Positions 7,436 to 14,916 of a DNA stretch of 15,394 nt are shown in pieces. The first letter of the stretch is position 1. Each line of letters opens with the position of its first letter. The translations under genes were made by a program, and so were the position numbers. This DNA comes from an uncultured Lachnospiraceae bacterium (GTDB lineage Bacteria > Bacillota > Clostridia > Lachnospirales > Lachnospiraceae), in NCBI GenBank assembly GCA_958405355.1, contig CATYEA010000021.1, forward strand, positions 1-15,394. The letters run 5' to 3'. The notes below the pieces were generated by a model. It was not told the origin of the DNA and ran no database searches. It saw only the letters and a program-made list of their open reading frames with translations.

Positions 7436-7511
7436 AATAAATATCCTCCTTAAAATAAATATTATAATCTTTTATCTTTTTATATAGCATTTCTCTTTCA
7501 AAAGAGAATAA
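7436..7511 (-). promoter_or_regulatory. eutE-eutM spacer with hairpin and strong ribosome binding site
   Basis: This is the longest gap inside the operon (76 bases). On the minus strand a perfect inverted repeat at 7491-7508 (TTCTCTTT-TG-AAAGAGAA) follows directly after the eutE stop. It can form a hairpin of six to eight base pairs. There is no U tract after it, so it is not a terminator. The following AT-rich stretch contains a TATAAT without a well-placed -35, and then the consensus AAGGAGG of eutM. An RNA-processing or mRNA-stability element that raises shell-protein output is the most natural reading, but this is an inference. Confidence 0.5.
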
Positions 7512-9011
7512 CTAACCTCTCAGTTTTGCCAGCACCGCCCGGGTAATGGCTTCCACATCCTCTGCCGTCAGTCCGGAGGCCGGAACGGCACTTTCCGTCC
7601 TGCAGCAGCATGCGCCCTGCTCCGGCACCGGAACGTTATATTTCTTCCGGATATCGGAAAGTTCGGTAACTCCGCAGGCTACCCGACGGATATTGATCAA
7701 ATTCATCGGTGTAATATTATCCGATGTGGCGCTGCCGCCGACAGCACCGCAGCCCAATGTCAATGCCGGAGCGAGATTCGTCGTTCCGCCGACACCGCCT
7801 AAAGCACCCGGAGTATTTACCAGCAACCGGGATACCGGTTTCTTTAAAGCAAATTCCCGAATAACATCCGTATCCTGGGAATGAATGGTCATTGTATGTC
7901 CGGCCCCTTCATTTTGAAGAATTTGGATGCTCCGCTCACAGGCTTCCTGCCAGCCTTCTTCGACAAAGAAGGCTAAAAGCGGACAAAGCTTTTCGCGGGT
8001 ATAAGGATTTTTCTTGGACACTTCCGTCTGTTTTGACAAAAGCACCCGGGTTCCCGCAGGAATCTGAATTCCTGCCATATCTGCAATGGCCTGGGCCGAT
8101 TTTCCGACAATCTTCGGATTCATTGTTCCATTATCTCTGAGGATAAACCGGGCCACCTTCTCCGACTGGGCCGCATCCATAAAATAACCGCCCTGCCGTT
8201 TCACTTCTTCCACAACCTGGGCTTCAATACATTTTTCTGTCACAATGGACTGTTCCGAAGCACAGATCGTTCCATTATCAAAGGTCTTACTGTCAAATAT
8301 CCGGCGAACCGCTTCCGGTATATTGGCTGTCCGCTCGATAAAGGAAGGTCCGTTGCCAGGGCCTACGCCAATGGCCGGATTTCCTGAACTGTAAGCGGCA
8401 TGAACCATTGCCTCACCGCCGGTAGCTAAAATCACACCGATATTCGGGTCTTTCAGCAAGGCATCCGTCGCCTCCATAGTGGTCAGACGAATGATACCGA
8501 TCAATCCCTCCGGCGCCCCGGCCTTTCTGGCCGCTTCCTGAATGACATTGACCGTTTCCAGAATACAATTCTTTGCTCCCGGATGAGGGCTGATGACAAT
8601 GGCATTTCCTGCCTTTAATGATATTAATGTTTTATACATGACCGTGGAGGTCGGGTTGGTGGAAGGAATTAGTGCGGCAATAACGCCCATTGGAACGCCT
8701 ACCTCCATAATTCCCTTCGCGCCGTCTTCACGAATCACACCAATCGTTTTCATATCCTTGATAGATTCATAGGTAATGGTACTTCCCAGAAGATTTTTCA
8801 GCACCTTGTCCTGCCAGACACCGAATCCGGTCTCTTCAACAGCCATCTTTGCCAGACGTTCCGCATTGGCGGCACATGCCTCTGCAATGACCTTAACGAT
8901 CTGGTCAACCTGACGCTGGTCAAAGGTTGCGAAAATTTCCTGGGCCTTTTTTGCATCCCGAATCAAATCCCGGACTTCCTGGATTGACTGCAAGTCCATA
9001 TCAAGTCCCAT
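7512..9011 (-). CDS. eutE: EutE/PduP CoA-acylating acetaldehyde dehydrogenase
   Basis: A 499-residue aldehyde dehydrogenase-superfamily enzyme that oxidises acetaldehyde with NAD+ and CoA to acetyl-CoA inside the microcompartment. The catalytic cysteine is C250 in NGTICASEQSIV. The cofactor-domain motifs ALIPSTNPTSTVMYK (about 113-127), ILATGGEAMV (194-203) and GVGPGNGPSF (215-224) are in place. The C-terminus after a triple-cysteine stretch (468-470) ends in a predicted amphipathic helix, GLTAEDVEAITRAVLAKLRG (480-499), which looks like an encapsulation peptide; E. coli EutE carries its targeting helix at the N-terminus. The first ATG has AAGGAGA at good spacing; a second ATG four codons later is less likely. 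It lies 29 bases after eutL and should work next to EutBC. Confidence 0.95.
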   Translation of the reverse strand: MGLDMDLQSIQEVRDLIRDAKKAQEIFATFDQRQVDQIVKVIAEACAANAERLAKMAVEETGFGVWQDKVLKNLLGSTITYESIKDMKTIGVIREDGAKGIMEVGVPMGVIAALIPSTNPTSTVMYKTLISLKAGNAIVISPHPGAKNCILETVNVIQEAARKAGAPEGLIGIIRLTTMEATDALLKDPNIGVILATGGEAMVHAAYSSGNPAIGVGPGNGPSFIERTANIPEAVRRIFDSKTFDNGTICASEQSIVTEKCIEAQVVEEVKRQGGYFMDAAQSEKVARFILRDNGTMNPKIVGKSAQAIADMAGIQIPAGTRVLLSKQTEVSKKNPYTREKLCPLLAFFVEEGWQEACERSIQILQNEGAGHTMTIHSQDTDVIREFALKKPVSRLLVNTPGALGGVGGTTNLAPALTLGCGAVGGSATSDNITPMNLINIRRVACGVTELSDIRKKYNVPVPEQGACCCRTESAVPASGLTAEDVEAITRAVLAKLRG

Positions 9012-9040
9012 ATATATTCTCCTTTCCGGCTTATTTTATT

Positions 9041-9694
9041 TTAATATATCAGCGGATTATCCGCAATCTTATTTACACTTTCAGCAAATGCTTCACAGGC
9101 CGCTTTACATGCTGCCTGTTCGCCCGTAAGCAGGCCTCCGGCAAAGTTTGTCTCCGACGGCGGTCCGTAAAATACTTTCATTTCCACCTGTGCCGCCTTT
9201 AAAGCCGCATCCAGTCCGACCATCGCCTCCAGGGGCGGTGCGATCAGATAGGCCATCGCCGTCCCTTCCCGGACACCGGCCGCTTCCGACAAATAACTGC
9301 CTGTTCTGGAAATACAGTGGGCAAAATAGACGATGGAATCATCCGAATTGGCACTGTAAAAACAAGCATCCTGTTCGATATACAGAATAGCCGCATCCAG
9401 TCCGCTCCGTACTTCCGCCGGATTTCTTCCGGCCAGAATACCGATAAACTCACCTGCCAGCTTTGTACTGGCATTGGCAGCTCCCGCATACATGCTCCGT
9501 GCATAGGCCACCCGGACCTCCGCCTTTTTTGTGGCTTCATCTAGGGCCGCATAGGACACATCGTCACAGTCCGTTGTTATCAGACCGAGACTCCGCTCAT
9601 CCTCCCGCAGATTTAAAGCTTCCCGAAGCATCGGATCCGCATTTGGAATCATTTTGACACTGAGGACCGTCGTCTTTATCTTATCATGCTTCAT
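9041..9694 (-). CDS. eutL: EutL trimeric BMC-T shell protein
   Basis: A 217-residue tandem, circularly permuted BMC protein that forms pseudohexameric trimers with a central pore able to open and close. It matches EutL along its length: RSLGLITTDCDDVSYAALDEATKKA, then SMYAGAA, GRNPAEVRSGLDA, ISRTGSYLSEAAG and AYLIAPPLEA, and the end GEQAACKAACEAF with NPLIY. Nothing appears to be missing. The ATG has GGAGG seven bases upstream. It lies 11 bases after eutC and 29 before eutE, so it is translated with the core enzymes. Confidence 0.95.
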   Translation of the reverse strand: MKHDKIKTTVLSVKMIPNADPMLREALNLREDERSLGLITTDCDDVSYAALDEATKKAEVRVAYARSMYAGAANASTKLAGEFIGILAGRNPAEVRSGLDAAILYIEQDACFYSANSDDSIVYFAHCISRTGSYLSEAAGVREGTAMAYLIAPPLEAMVGLDAALKAAQVEMKVFYGPPSETNFAGGLLTGEQAACKAACEAFAESVNKIADNPLIY

Positions 9695-9705
9695 ATGACG
9701 TCCTC

Positions 9706-10752
9706 CTATTTTTTCAGTTCAACACCGCTGGCCTTGGCTTCCAGGATTTTCTGAATCACATCCACGATGTAGGCCCCGGCCTCTACTGCCGGAATACCTC
9801 TGGAATGGATGTTGGAAACAACGGTCCGCCGGGCCTCCGGCATTCCTACCGTCGCCTTGTAAGCAATGTAAGCGCTCATACTTTCTGCTGTCGCCAGTCC
9901 CGGCCGCTCACCGAGCAGCACACAGGTTACGGTGGCATTCAAGGCTTCCGATATCTGGTCCATAGCTGCCACCCGGCCGTTTTTCACAAAGAACGGTGTG
10001 CCGACTTTTAATCCTTTGGCTTTCAGGCCTTCCGTAATAATCGGTAATATATTTTCAAGGTTGGCTTCCACCGCCGTCGATGACAGTCCATCGGAAGCAT
10101 AAATCTGTACATCAATGTCATGGACACATTTGGATTTAATCGTTTCCAGCCCTTCCGGCGGGAAAATCCGCCCCAAATCCGGACGGGTTAAAAACTGAGT
10201 TTTATCCGTGCACTGGGTTTCCACAGTAAAAAGATTCAGCCTATCCAAAAGTTCCTGGCTCACATCCATAAAAACTGCGTCCCTGGCCGCCGCATGGTCT
10301 GCCCGAAGGGTCAGCATGGTCTGCGTCTTTAATCTCGGTCCGCAGTTACCCACACCGATTCGCGCCGGAGTCCGGGCCATCATTCGTTCCAGTCCTTCCC
10401 GGTCCTCCACATGATCCAACAAAGGAATGGCTTTGACCTCCGGGGACGTAATGTCCACTAGGCCATCTTCATTCGCCAGACTGGTTTTCTCCGGTATCGG
10501 TTCCGACGAGGATTTTTCCATCATAAAGGATGCGTCCATCGGAACGACCTCCGAGGCTTCCACCGGACGGTCCGCATCCTTCTCACCCCGTCGGTGCATC
10601 GCTGCTCCCGCCGGATGACCCGACGCTGTTCCGGTACTCTCCTGTGGCGCCCTTCCCACACTGAATGGCTTATTTTCTTCCGGGGCCGATGCCGGTTTCA
10701 TACTCTGAAGCACCGCTTCCGCGATGGCATCAATCTGACTTTGCGTTAACAT
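9706..10752 (-). CDS. eutC: Ethanolamine ammonia-lyase small subunit with extended N-terminal linker
   Basis: The small subunit of the adenosylcobalamin-dependent ethanolamine ammonia-lyase, which with EutB makes acetaldehyde and ammonia. The core (from about residue 118) is well kept: RIGVGNCGPRLKTQTMLTLRADHAAARD, LTRPDLGR, SDGLSSTAVEANLENILP, KVGTPFFVKNGRVA, LLGERPGLATAES, and the end VSNIHSRGIPAVEAGAYIV. The N-terminus is a targeting-type helix (MLTQSQIDAIAEAVLQSM). Between helix and core there is a low-complexity, charged and proline-containing linker of roughly 85-95 residues, making the protein 348 residues against about 295 in E. coli. ATG at 10752 has GGGGAGG six bases before its preceding ATG-CCA; the ATG at 10758 directly abuts that site and is less likely. 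Confidence 0.95.
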   Translation of the reverse strand: MLTQSQIDAIAEAVLQSMKPASAPEENKPFSVGRAPQESTGTASGHPAGAAMHRRGEKDADRPVEASEVVPMDASFMMEKSSSEPIPEKTSLANEDGLVDITSPEVKAIPLLDHVEDREGLERMMARTPARIGVGNCGPRLKTQTMLTLRADHAAARDAVFMDVSQELLDRLNLFTVETQCTDKTQFLTRPDLGRIFPPEGLETIKSKCVHDIDVQIYASDGLSSTAVEANLENILPIITEGLKAKGLKVGTPFFVKNGRVAAMDQISEALNATVTCVLLGERPGLATAESMSAYIAYKATVGMPEARRTVVSNIHSRGIPAVEAGAYIVDVIQKILEAKASGVELKK

Positions 10753-10764
10753 TGGCATCCTCCC

Positions 10765-12135
10765 CTACTTTCTGCTTAAGAATATGGTCGGGTCACCGGC
10801 CCTGTCGGTCAGATGTCCGTTTTCCATAATTCCCATCTTTTCCAGCCAGATTTCAAATTCTCTGATTGGACGTTTTCCTAAAGTTTCCCGTACCGCATTC
10901 ACATCGTGATAGGCATTTGTCTGATAATTCAGCATAATATCATCACTGCTCGGTACGCCTAATATGTAGTTCACACCGGCTGCTCCAAGGAGCAGGGCAA
11001 GATTTTCAATATCATTCTGGTCCGCCTGCATATGATTTGTATAGCAGCAGTCACAGCCCATCGGCACACCGGAAAGCTTGGCCATAAAATGGTCCTCAAG
11101 TCCGGCCCGGATGACCTGCTTGCTGTCATAGAGATATTCGGGTCCGATGAAACCAACCACCGTATTGACCATAAACGGTGCGAACTCTCTTGCATAACCG
11201 TAGCAACGGGCTTCCATCGTTACCTGGTCCGCTCCGAAATGGGCATCCGAAGAAAGCTCCGAGCCCTGGCCCGTCTCAAAATACATCACGTTCGGTCCAA
11301 CAGCAGTTCCCTGCTTTTTAAGAAGAGCTTTCGCTTCCCGAAGGGTATCTGTCGTAAAACCAAAGGCTTTATTACCCTTTTCACTGCCTGCAATGGATTG
11401 GAAAATCATATCGCAAGGTGCTCCCTGCTTGACCGCCTCAATCTGGGTCGTCACATGACCCAGCACACAAATCTGAGTCGGTATTTCAAATTTATTTTTG
11501 ACTTCATCGAATCGCCGTAAAACCTCGGCCAGACTGGATACCGTGTCATTGACCGGATTCAGACCGATGAGGGCATCGCCGCAGCCATAGCTTAAACCTT
11601 CAAACAAAGAGGCCGTAATGCCTTCCACATTATCTGTGGTATGATTTGGCTGAAGCCGTGTCGCCATCGTTCCCCGAAGACCGATGGTCGTATTACATCG
11701 GGCCGGGACCTGAATTTTCTGGGCTCCGTAAATCAAATCGAGATTTGTCATCAGCTTGGCGACCCCCGCCACCATCTCACTGGTCAGTGCATGGGACATA
11801 TCCCGAAGCTGACGCTCCGTCGTGGAATAGCTTAAAATCCATTCCCGCAAATCACTGACGGTCCAGTTTTTTATCTTATTATAAAACACTTCGTTGATGC
11901 TGTCCTGATTTAACCGGGTCACATCATCTTCCTCATAAGGGACTGCCGGATTCTCTCTTAAATCCTTCAGCAGCATGTTGGAGAGCACTTCTTTTGCGGC
12001 AATCCGCTCCAAATCGGACGAGGCTGCCACGCCGGCCAAAATGTCTCCGGACTTTTCTTCATTGGCCTTCGCCATGACTTCTTTCACCGAATCAAATGTG
12101 AAAATCTGTCCGCCTAATAATGTTTTGTACGCCAT
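10765..12135 (-). CDS. eutB: Ethanolamine ammonia-lyase large (catalytic) subunit
   Basis: A 456-residue catalytic subunit, almost colinear with E. coli EutB (453). It binds ethanolamine inside a TIM barrel and, with EutC, the cobalamin. Residue numbers coincide with those of the E. coli active site: R160 and Q162 in RLQPNH, N193 in GLNPV, E287 in YFETGQG and D362 in CDCCYTNH are all present. The E. coli methionine at 392 seems to be replaced by leucine (NYILGVP), a mild change. Other long conserved blocks are GADQVTMEAR, VVGFIGPEYLYD, AGLEDHFMAKLSG and DDIMLNYQT. The gene is intact, with AGGTGG before the ATG. It follows eutA by 11 bases and precedes eutC by 12. Confidence 0.97.
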   Translation of the reverse strand: MAYKTLLGGQIFTFDSVKEVMAKANEEKSGDILAGVAASSDLERIAAKEVLSNMLLKDLRENPAVPYEEDDVTRLNQDSINEVFYNKIKNWTVSDLREWILSYSTTERQLRDMSHALTSEMVAGVAKLMTNLDLIYGAQKIQVPARCNTTIGLRGTMATRLQPNHTTDNVEGITASLFEGLSYGCGDALIGLNPVNDTVSSLAEVLRRFDEVKNKFEIPTQICVLGHVTTQIEAVKQGAPCDMIFQSIAGSEKGNKAFGFTTDTLREAKALLKKQGTAVGPNVMYFETGQGSELSSDAHFGADQVTMEARCYGYAREFAPFMVNTVVGFIGPEYLYDSKQVIRAGLEDHFMAKLSGVPMGCDCCYTNHMQADQNDIENLALLLGAAGVNYILGVPSSDDIMLNYQTNAYHDVNAVRETLGKRPIREFEIWLEKMGIMENGHLTDRAGDPTIFLSRK

Positions 12136-12146
12136 ACTGCACCACC

Positions 12147-13586
12147 TTATCCAAATATCAAGGTCTTAACCACTACCGGAATGACTAAGCCGTCCACCAG
12201 CGGTTTTCCCATATCTACAAAATCATTCTGGTCCACCTGAACCGAATCAATACAGATGACATCCCTCGGATGCTCTGTCGGAAGCTGCATCATCATCTGG
12301 CCTAAAGCCTTTGCCATATCACATTCAAGGACAATCAGCATCGGCTGACCTTCCGGTAAAAGTGCATCCAAAGCACTCACCAGGACGGCGGCCAATCGTT
12401 TAACTTCTATATAAGAAGGGTTTGGTTTTCCCTTCATTGCCAGAATCAGCTGTTTGGAATCACTCTGGCTCTGCATCCACCGAAGCTTTTCCGTCAGTCC
12501 TTCTGTATGCCCTGAAAAGCACTCCTGCTGCTCTGCGGCATTTAATTTCAGGACCGGAATATTTTTCAGCGGAAAAACATCTCTATTATATGTAATCGTA
12601 CTGCCGGACACCGAAGTCGTATAGCTGCCTGCCCCGACCACCGTCGCCCGAATCGTTTCTTTCGCTTCAATCACCCGGAAATCAGAAAATAAACGGCTGG
12701 CCCGAATGGCCTCGCCAAGCACGACGCCCATATCCCCGTACCGCATCCAGGAACCCTCCGCCGGATGGTAAATACAATCGGCCACACCGCCGGAAAAACA
12801 AATCGCCCGAATTGGCTTACTGAACTTAAATTCCGAGCTGCCCGGTGTTGTAATCGCTGTCAACAACCGGTCATCTTCTCCTTTAAGCCACCGGTATAAA
12901 AGGTCCGACATAATTTCCCCAATCCGGTAAATCTTAGCATATTCGGCGTCATCACCGATGTTCAATGACAGGCCATCCGCCTCCAGCATCTTCTCCACAC
13001 TGTCGCTGATATATTCTACCCGGCCCTCCGGTGTAACCTTCACCAGTCGGCCCCCGATATCCACACAGCCTTTGGCAATGACTTCGCCCGAATCAAAGAG
13101 AACCACATTGGTCGTGCCGCCGCCGATATCCAGATTTGCCACCGTACATTGGTAATCGATGGAATACTGTCGGGCGCCGCTGCCCTTTCCGGCAATAATG
13201 GCCTCCAAATCCGGCCCCGCCGTGGAAACGACAAACTCTCCGGCAAAATCACTGAGCTCCCGAAGCACAATCTCCGAATTTTCTTTTCTGGCTGACTCTC
13301 CGGTGATAATAACCGCTCCCGTCTGGGTATCTGCCGGTGTATAACCTGATTTTCGGAACTCTTCGGCCACAATAGCCCGCACCTTCTCACCGTCAATCAT
13401 TACCCGGTTCTGCAAGGGTGTCATATGGATGTCGCTTTTATAGACAACTTCCTTATCCACAATGGCAATATGAGGCACAGCAAAATATCCGGCTGAATTT
13501 TTAAATGTCAGCCGGCTGAAAATCACCTGAGTTGTGGAAGTGCCGATATCAATACCGACGCTTAAAATAGTTGATTCTTCGCTCAT
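12147..13586 (-). CDS. eutA: EutA reactivating factor for ethanolamine ammonia-lyase
   Basis: A 479-residue ASKHA-fold (actin/Hsp70-like) chaperone that removes damaged cobalamin from EutBC in an ATP-dependent way, so that EutT-made cofactor can enter. It shows phosphate-binding motif 1, GIDIGTSTTQ (residues 11-20), motif 2, NLDIGGGTTN (151-160), and an adenosine-type motif around AICFSGGVAD. The length is typical. The ATG at 13586 is preceded by a modest GAGG/GAGAAG site. It is the first gene of the operon. Its roughly 100-base leader carries a promoter, a possible operator and a strong terminator, so expression of the whole operon appears to be controlled at this point. Confidence 0.94.
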   Translation of the reverse strand: MSEESTILSVGIDIGTSTTQVIFSRLTFKNSAGYFAVPHIAIVDKEVVYKSDIHMTPLQNRVMIDGEKVRAIVAEEFRKSGYTPADTQTGAVIITGESARKENSEIVLRELSDFAGEFVVSTAGPDLEAIIAGKGSGARQYSIDYQCTVANLDIGGGTTNVVLFDSGEVIAKGCVDIGGRLVKVTPEGRVEYISDSVEKMLEADGLSLNIGDDAEYAKIYRIGEIMSDLLYRWLKGEDDRLLTAITTPGSSEFKFSKPIRAICFSGGVADCIYHPAEGSWMRYGDMGVVLGEAIRASRLFSDFRVIEAKETIRATVVGAGSYTTSVSGSTITYNRDVFPLKNIPVLKLNAAEQQECFSGHTEGLTEKLRWMQSQSDSKQLILAMKGKPNPSYIEVKRLAAVLVSALDALLPEGQPMLIVLECDMAKALGQMMMQLPTEHPRDVICIDSVQVDQNDFVDMGKPLVDGLVIPVVVKTLIFG

Positions 13587-13614
13587 AGCTTCTCAGTGCC
13601 TCACAAACATATTT

Positions 13615-13665
13615 TAAAAAAAAGCGGAAATATATTCCGGCACTTTTGCCAGAGATATTTCCGCT
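13615..13665 (-). terminator. Strong intrinsic terminator in the eutA leader (attenuator candidate)
   Basis: On the minus strand, perfect 11-bp arms (AGCGGAAATAT at 13655-13665 on that strand, ATATTTCCGCT at 13623-13633) enclose an inner hairpin at 13637-13652 (CTGGC-AAAAGT-GCCGG). They are followed by a run of eight U residues. It lies downstream of the eutA promoter and upstream of the eutA start, so it would also stop transcripts from that promoter unless overcome. It can equally end the upstream transporter operon. An alternative hairpin at 13650-13668 (CAGAG-N9-CTCTG) uses the same 5' arm and is mutually exclusive with the full stem. Confidence 0.85.
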
Positions 13666-13674
13666 CTGTTTACT

Positions 13675-13689
13675 CCATGAATATCATGG
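13675..13689 (-). repeat. Palindrome at the expected eutA transcription start
   Basis: CCATG-ATATT-CATGG is a perfect inverted repeat with five-base arms. It straddles the transcription start expected from the promoter (about 13686-13688). It could be the first hairpin of the leader RNA or a DNA site for a regulator. Its loop has five bases, so it does not fit the six-base loop of EutV (ANTAR) target hairpins. Confidence 0.4.
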
Positions 13690-13693
13690 TACT

Positions 13694-13722
13694 ATTTTAC
13701 CTTGTTTTTGCAATTTATGCAA
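13694..13722 (-). promoter_or_regulatory. eutA: Sigma-70-type promoter of the eut operon
   Basis: On the minus strand TTGCAT (13717-13722) and TAAAAT (13694-13699) are separated by exactly 17 bases. They match the consensus in ten of twelve positions. The expected transcription start is near 13687, giving a leader of about 100 bases before the eutA ATG. The promoter lies after the solute-binding protein stop codon and before the leader terminator. Confidence 0.65.
13708..13722. promoter_or_regulatory. Inverted repeat over the eut promoter -35 box (operator candidate)
   Basis: TTGCA-N5-TGCAA is a perfect 15-bp inverted repeat. One arm forms most of the -35 hexamer of the eut promoter and the other lies in the spacer. 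A dimeric regulator bound here would block RNA polymerase. The arms are only five bases, so chance cannot be ruled out; no other copy was noticed in the window. Confidence 0.4.
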
Positions 13723-13750
13723 GTTATTGTACATATATTCTGAATTTATT

Positions 13751-14869
13751 TTAGTTGCCGGAAGTAATTTCATTTGTAAATTTATCCAGAATATCCTGAC
13801 GTTCAGCCGCTGCCTTATACAAGTCAAGGTCCGCATACAGGTTCAGAGATGGGTCCTGATTATAACCTTCCGGCACTTCACCGTTCGTTCCAATAGCTAC
13901 GATTGGCATTTCTTTGGCATAAGCTTCCATAGCTTCATCGGTGATGGCCCAGTCAAGGAAGGTATAGGCGCAAGGGTTTATCTCATCCTTTGCCAGCAGG
14001 CAGTTTGCCTCTACGTCCCAGCCGCTGCCTTCGCTTGGGAATACAACAACGGTTTCCTCCGGGTTATCTTCCTGGAGAAGGATACACCGGTAACCAAAGG
14101 ACAGGCCGATAACGGTTTCACCGGCAGCTGCCATCTTAGCCGGTTTGGAACCGGAATCCGTGTATTCAGCCATGTTCTTATTTAACTGTTCAATATAATC
14201 CCAGCCGTCATCAAACATCTGCAACCATCCATTGACAATCAGAAGACCAGTACCGGAGGCTGCCGGGTCAGGCATAACAATATGACCTTCATACTGTGGG
14301 TCCAGCAAATCTTCCCAGCTTTCCGGCACATCCAGCCCCAGTTCTTTACAAAGCTTTGTATTTACAAGCATAGTACCTTCATAGGCATCAATACCGCACC
14401 AGCGAAGCTCTTCTTCCGTATCCTTAAACTGCGGTAAAATCCTATCTGCGCCTTCCGGTGTATATGGCTGAATCATTCCGTCATATTCAGCCAGAGACAG
14501 AAGACTTGAAGCTGCCACGCCCCAGAGCACATCGGCTACAGGATTGTCTTTCTCTGCAATAACTTTACTTACCAGTGTACTTGTGGATATACGATTGACT
14601 TCCAATTCGATATCCGGATACTGTTCTCTGAAGGATGTGAGATATGGTTCAATCTGGTCATCCTCCAACGCCGTATAAATGACCAGAGAACCGCTGTCAC
14701 TCTTTGTCACCGTGCCGTCAGCCGCAGCCGCTGATGGCGATTCCTCAGATGCGTCCGTTGTTTTGGACGACTGGGGTGTTCCCGATGAAGCGCCGCCGGA
14801 ACCACACCCGGCCAAGGCAGCCATACTTAAAACTACACCTAAAACTAAAGCCGTCATTCTTCTTTTCAT
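13751..14869 (-). CDS. Lipoprotein solute-binding protein of an AEP-type ABC transporter
   Basis: A 372-residue extracellular binding protein. It has a signal peptide with a lipobox LAGC (lipidated cysteine at residue 22), then a Ser/Gly/Ala-rich tether to about residue 58, then a type-2 binding fold of the iron/polyamine/phosphonate group. The stretch SLVIYTALEDDQIEPYLTSF and, further on, KVIAEKDNPVADVLWGVAAS resembles the putative 2-aminoethylphosphonate binding proteins (PhnS-like). The ligand here is not established: ferric-iron and spermidine relatives share the fold. AGGAGG stands seven bases before the ATG. It follows the permease gene by 47 bases and is the last gene of that operon, 164 bases before eutA. 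Confidence 0.88.
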   Translation of the reverse strand: MKRRMTALVLGVVLSMAALAGCGSGGASSGTPQSSKTTDASEESPSAAAADGTVTKSDSGSLVIYTALEDDQIEPYLTSFREQYPDIELEVNRISTSTLVSKVIAEKDNPVADVLWGVAASSLLSLAEYDGMIQPYTPEGADRILPQFKDTEEELRWCGIDAYEGTMLVNTKLCKELGLDVPESWEDLLDPQYEGHIVMPDPAASGTGLLIVNGWLQMFDDGWDYIEQLNKNMAEYTDSGSKPAKMAAAGETVIGLSFGYRCILLQEDNPEETVVVFPSEGSGWDVEANCLLAKDEINPCAYTFLDWAITDEAMEAYAKEMPIVAIGTNGEVPEGYNQDPSLNLYADLDLYKAAAERQDILDKFTNEITSGN

Positions 14870-14916
14870 AATATTATCCTCCTCACATTAAAATGATATC
14901 TATCACAATCTTTCGA

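Noticed and set aside
7452..7490. Internal promoter before eutM
   Set aside because: A TATAAT is present, but no -35 stands at 16-18 bases and the region is AT-rich, so the match is weak.
11032..11520. Plus-strand open frame of 162 codons inside eutB
   Set aside because: Shadow of a highly conserved gene; no start signal and no domain.
13637..13652. Inner CTGGC/GCCGG hairpin as a separate regulatory element
   Set aside because: It nests in the loop of the larger terminator stem and is better described as part of it.
13587..13700. EutV (ANTAR) dual-hairpin target in the eutA leader
   Set aside because: Paired hairpins exist, but their loops are not six-base loops with A first and G fourth; listed only as a possible diverged or different antitermination system.
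13587..13750. Cobalamin riboswitch before eutA
   Set aside because: The space is too short and no B12-box-like conserved core was seen.
13646..14185. Plus-strand open frame of 179 codons spanning the eutA leader and the binding protein gene
   Set aside because: It crosses the promoter and the end of the solute-binding protein gene in antisense, has no ribosome binding site, and resembles no family.
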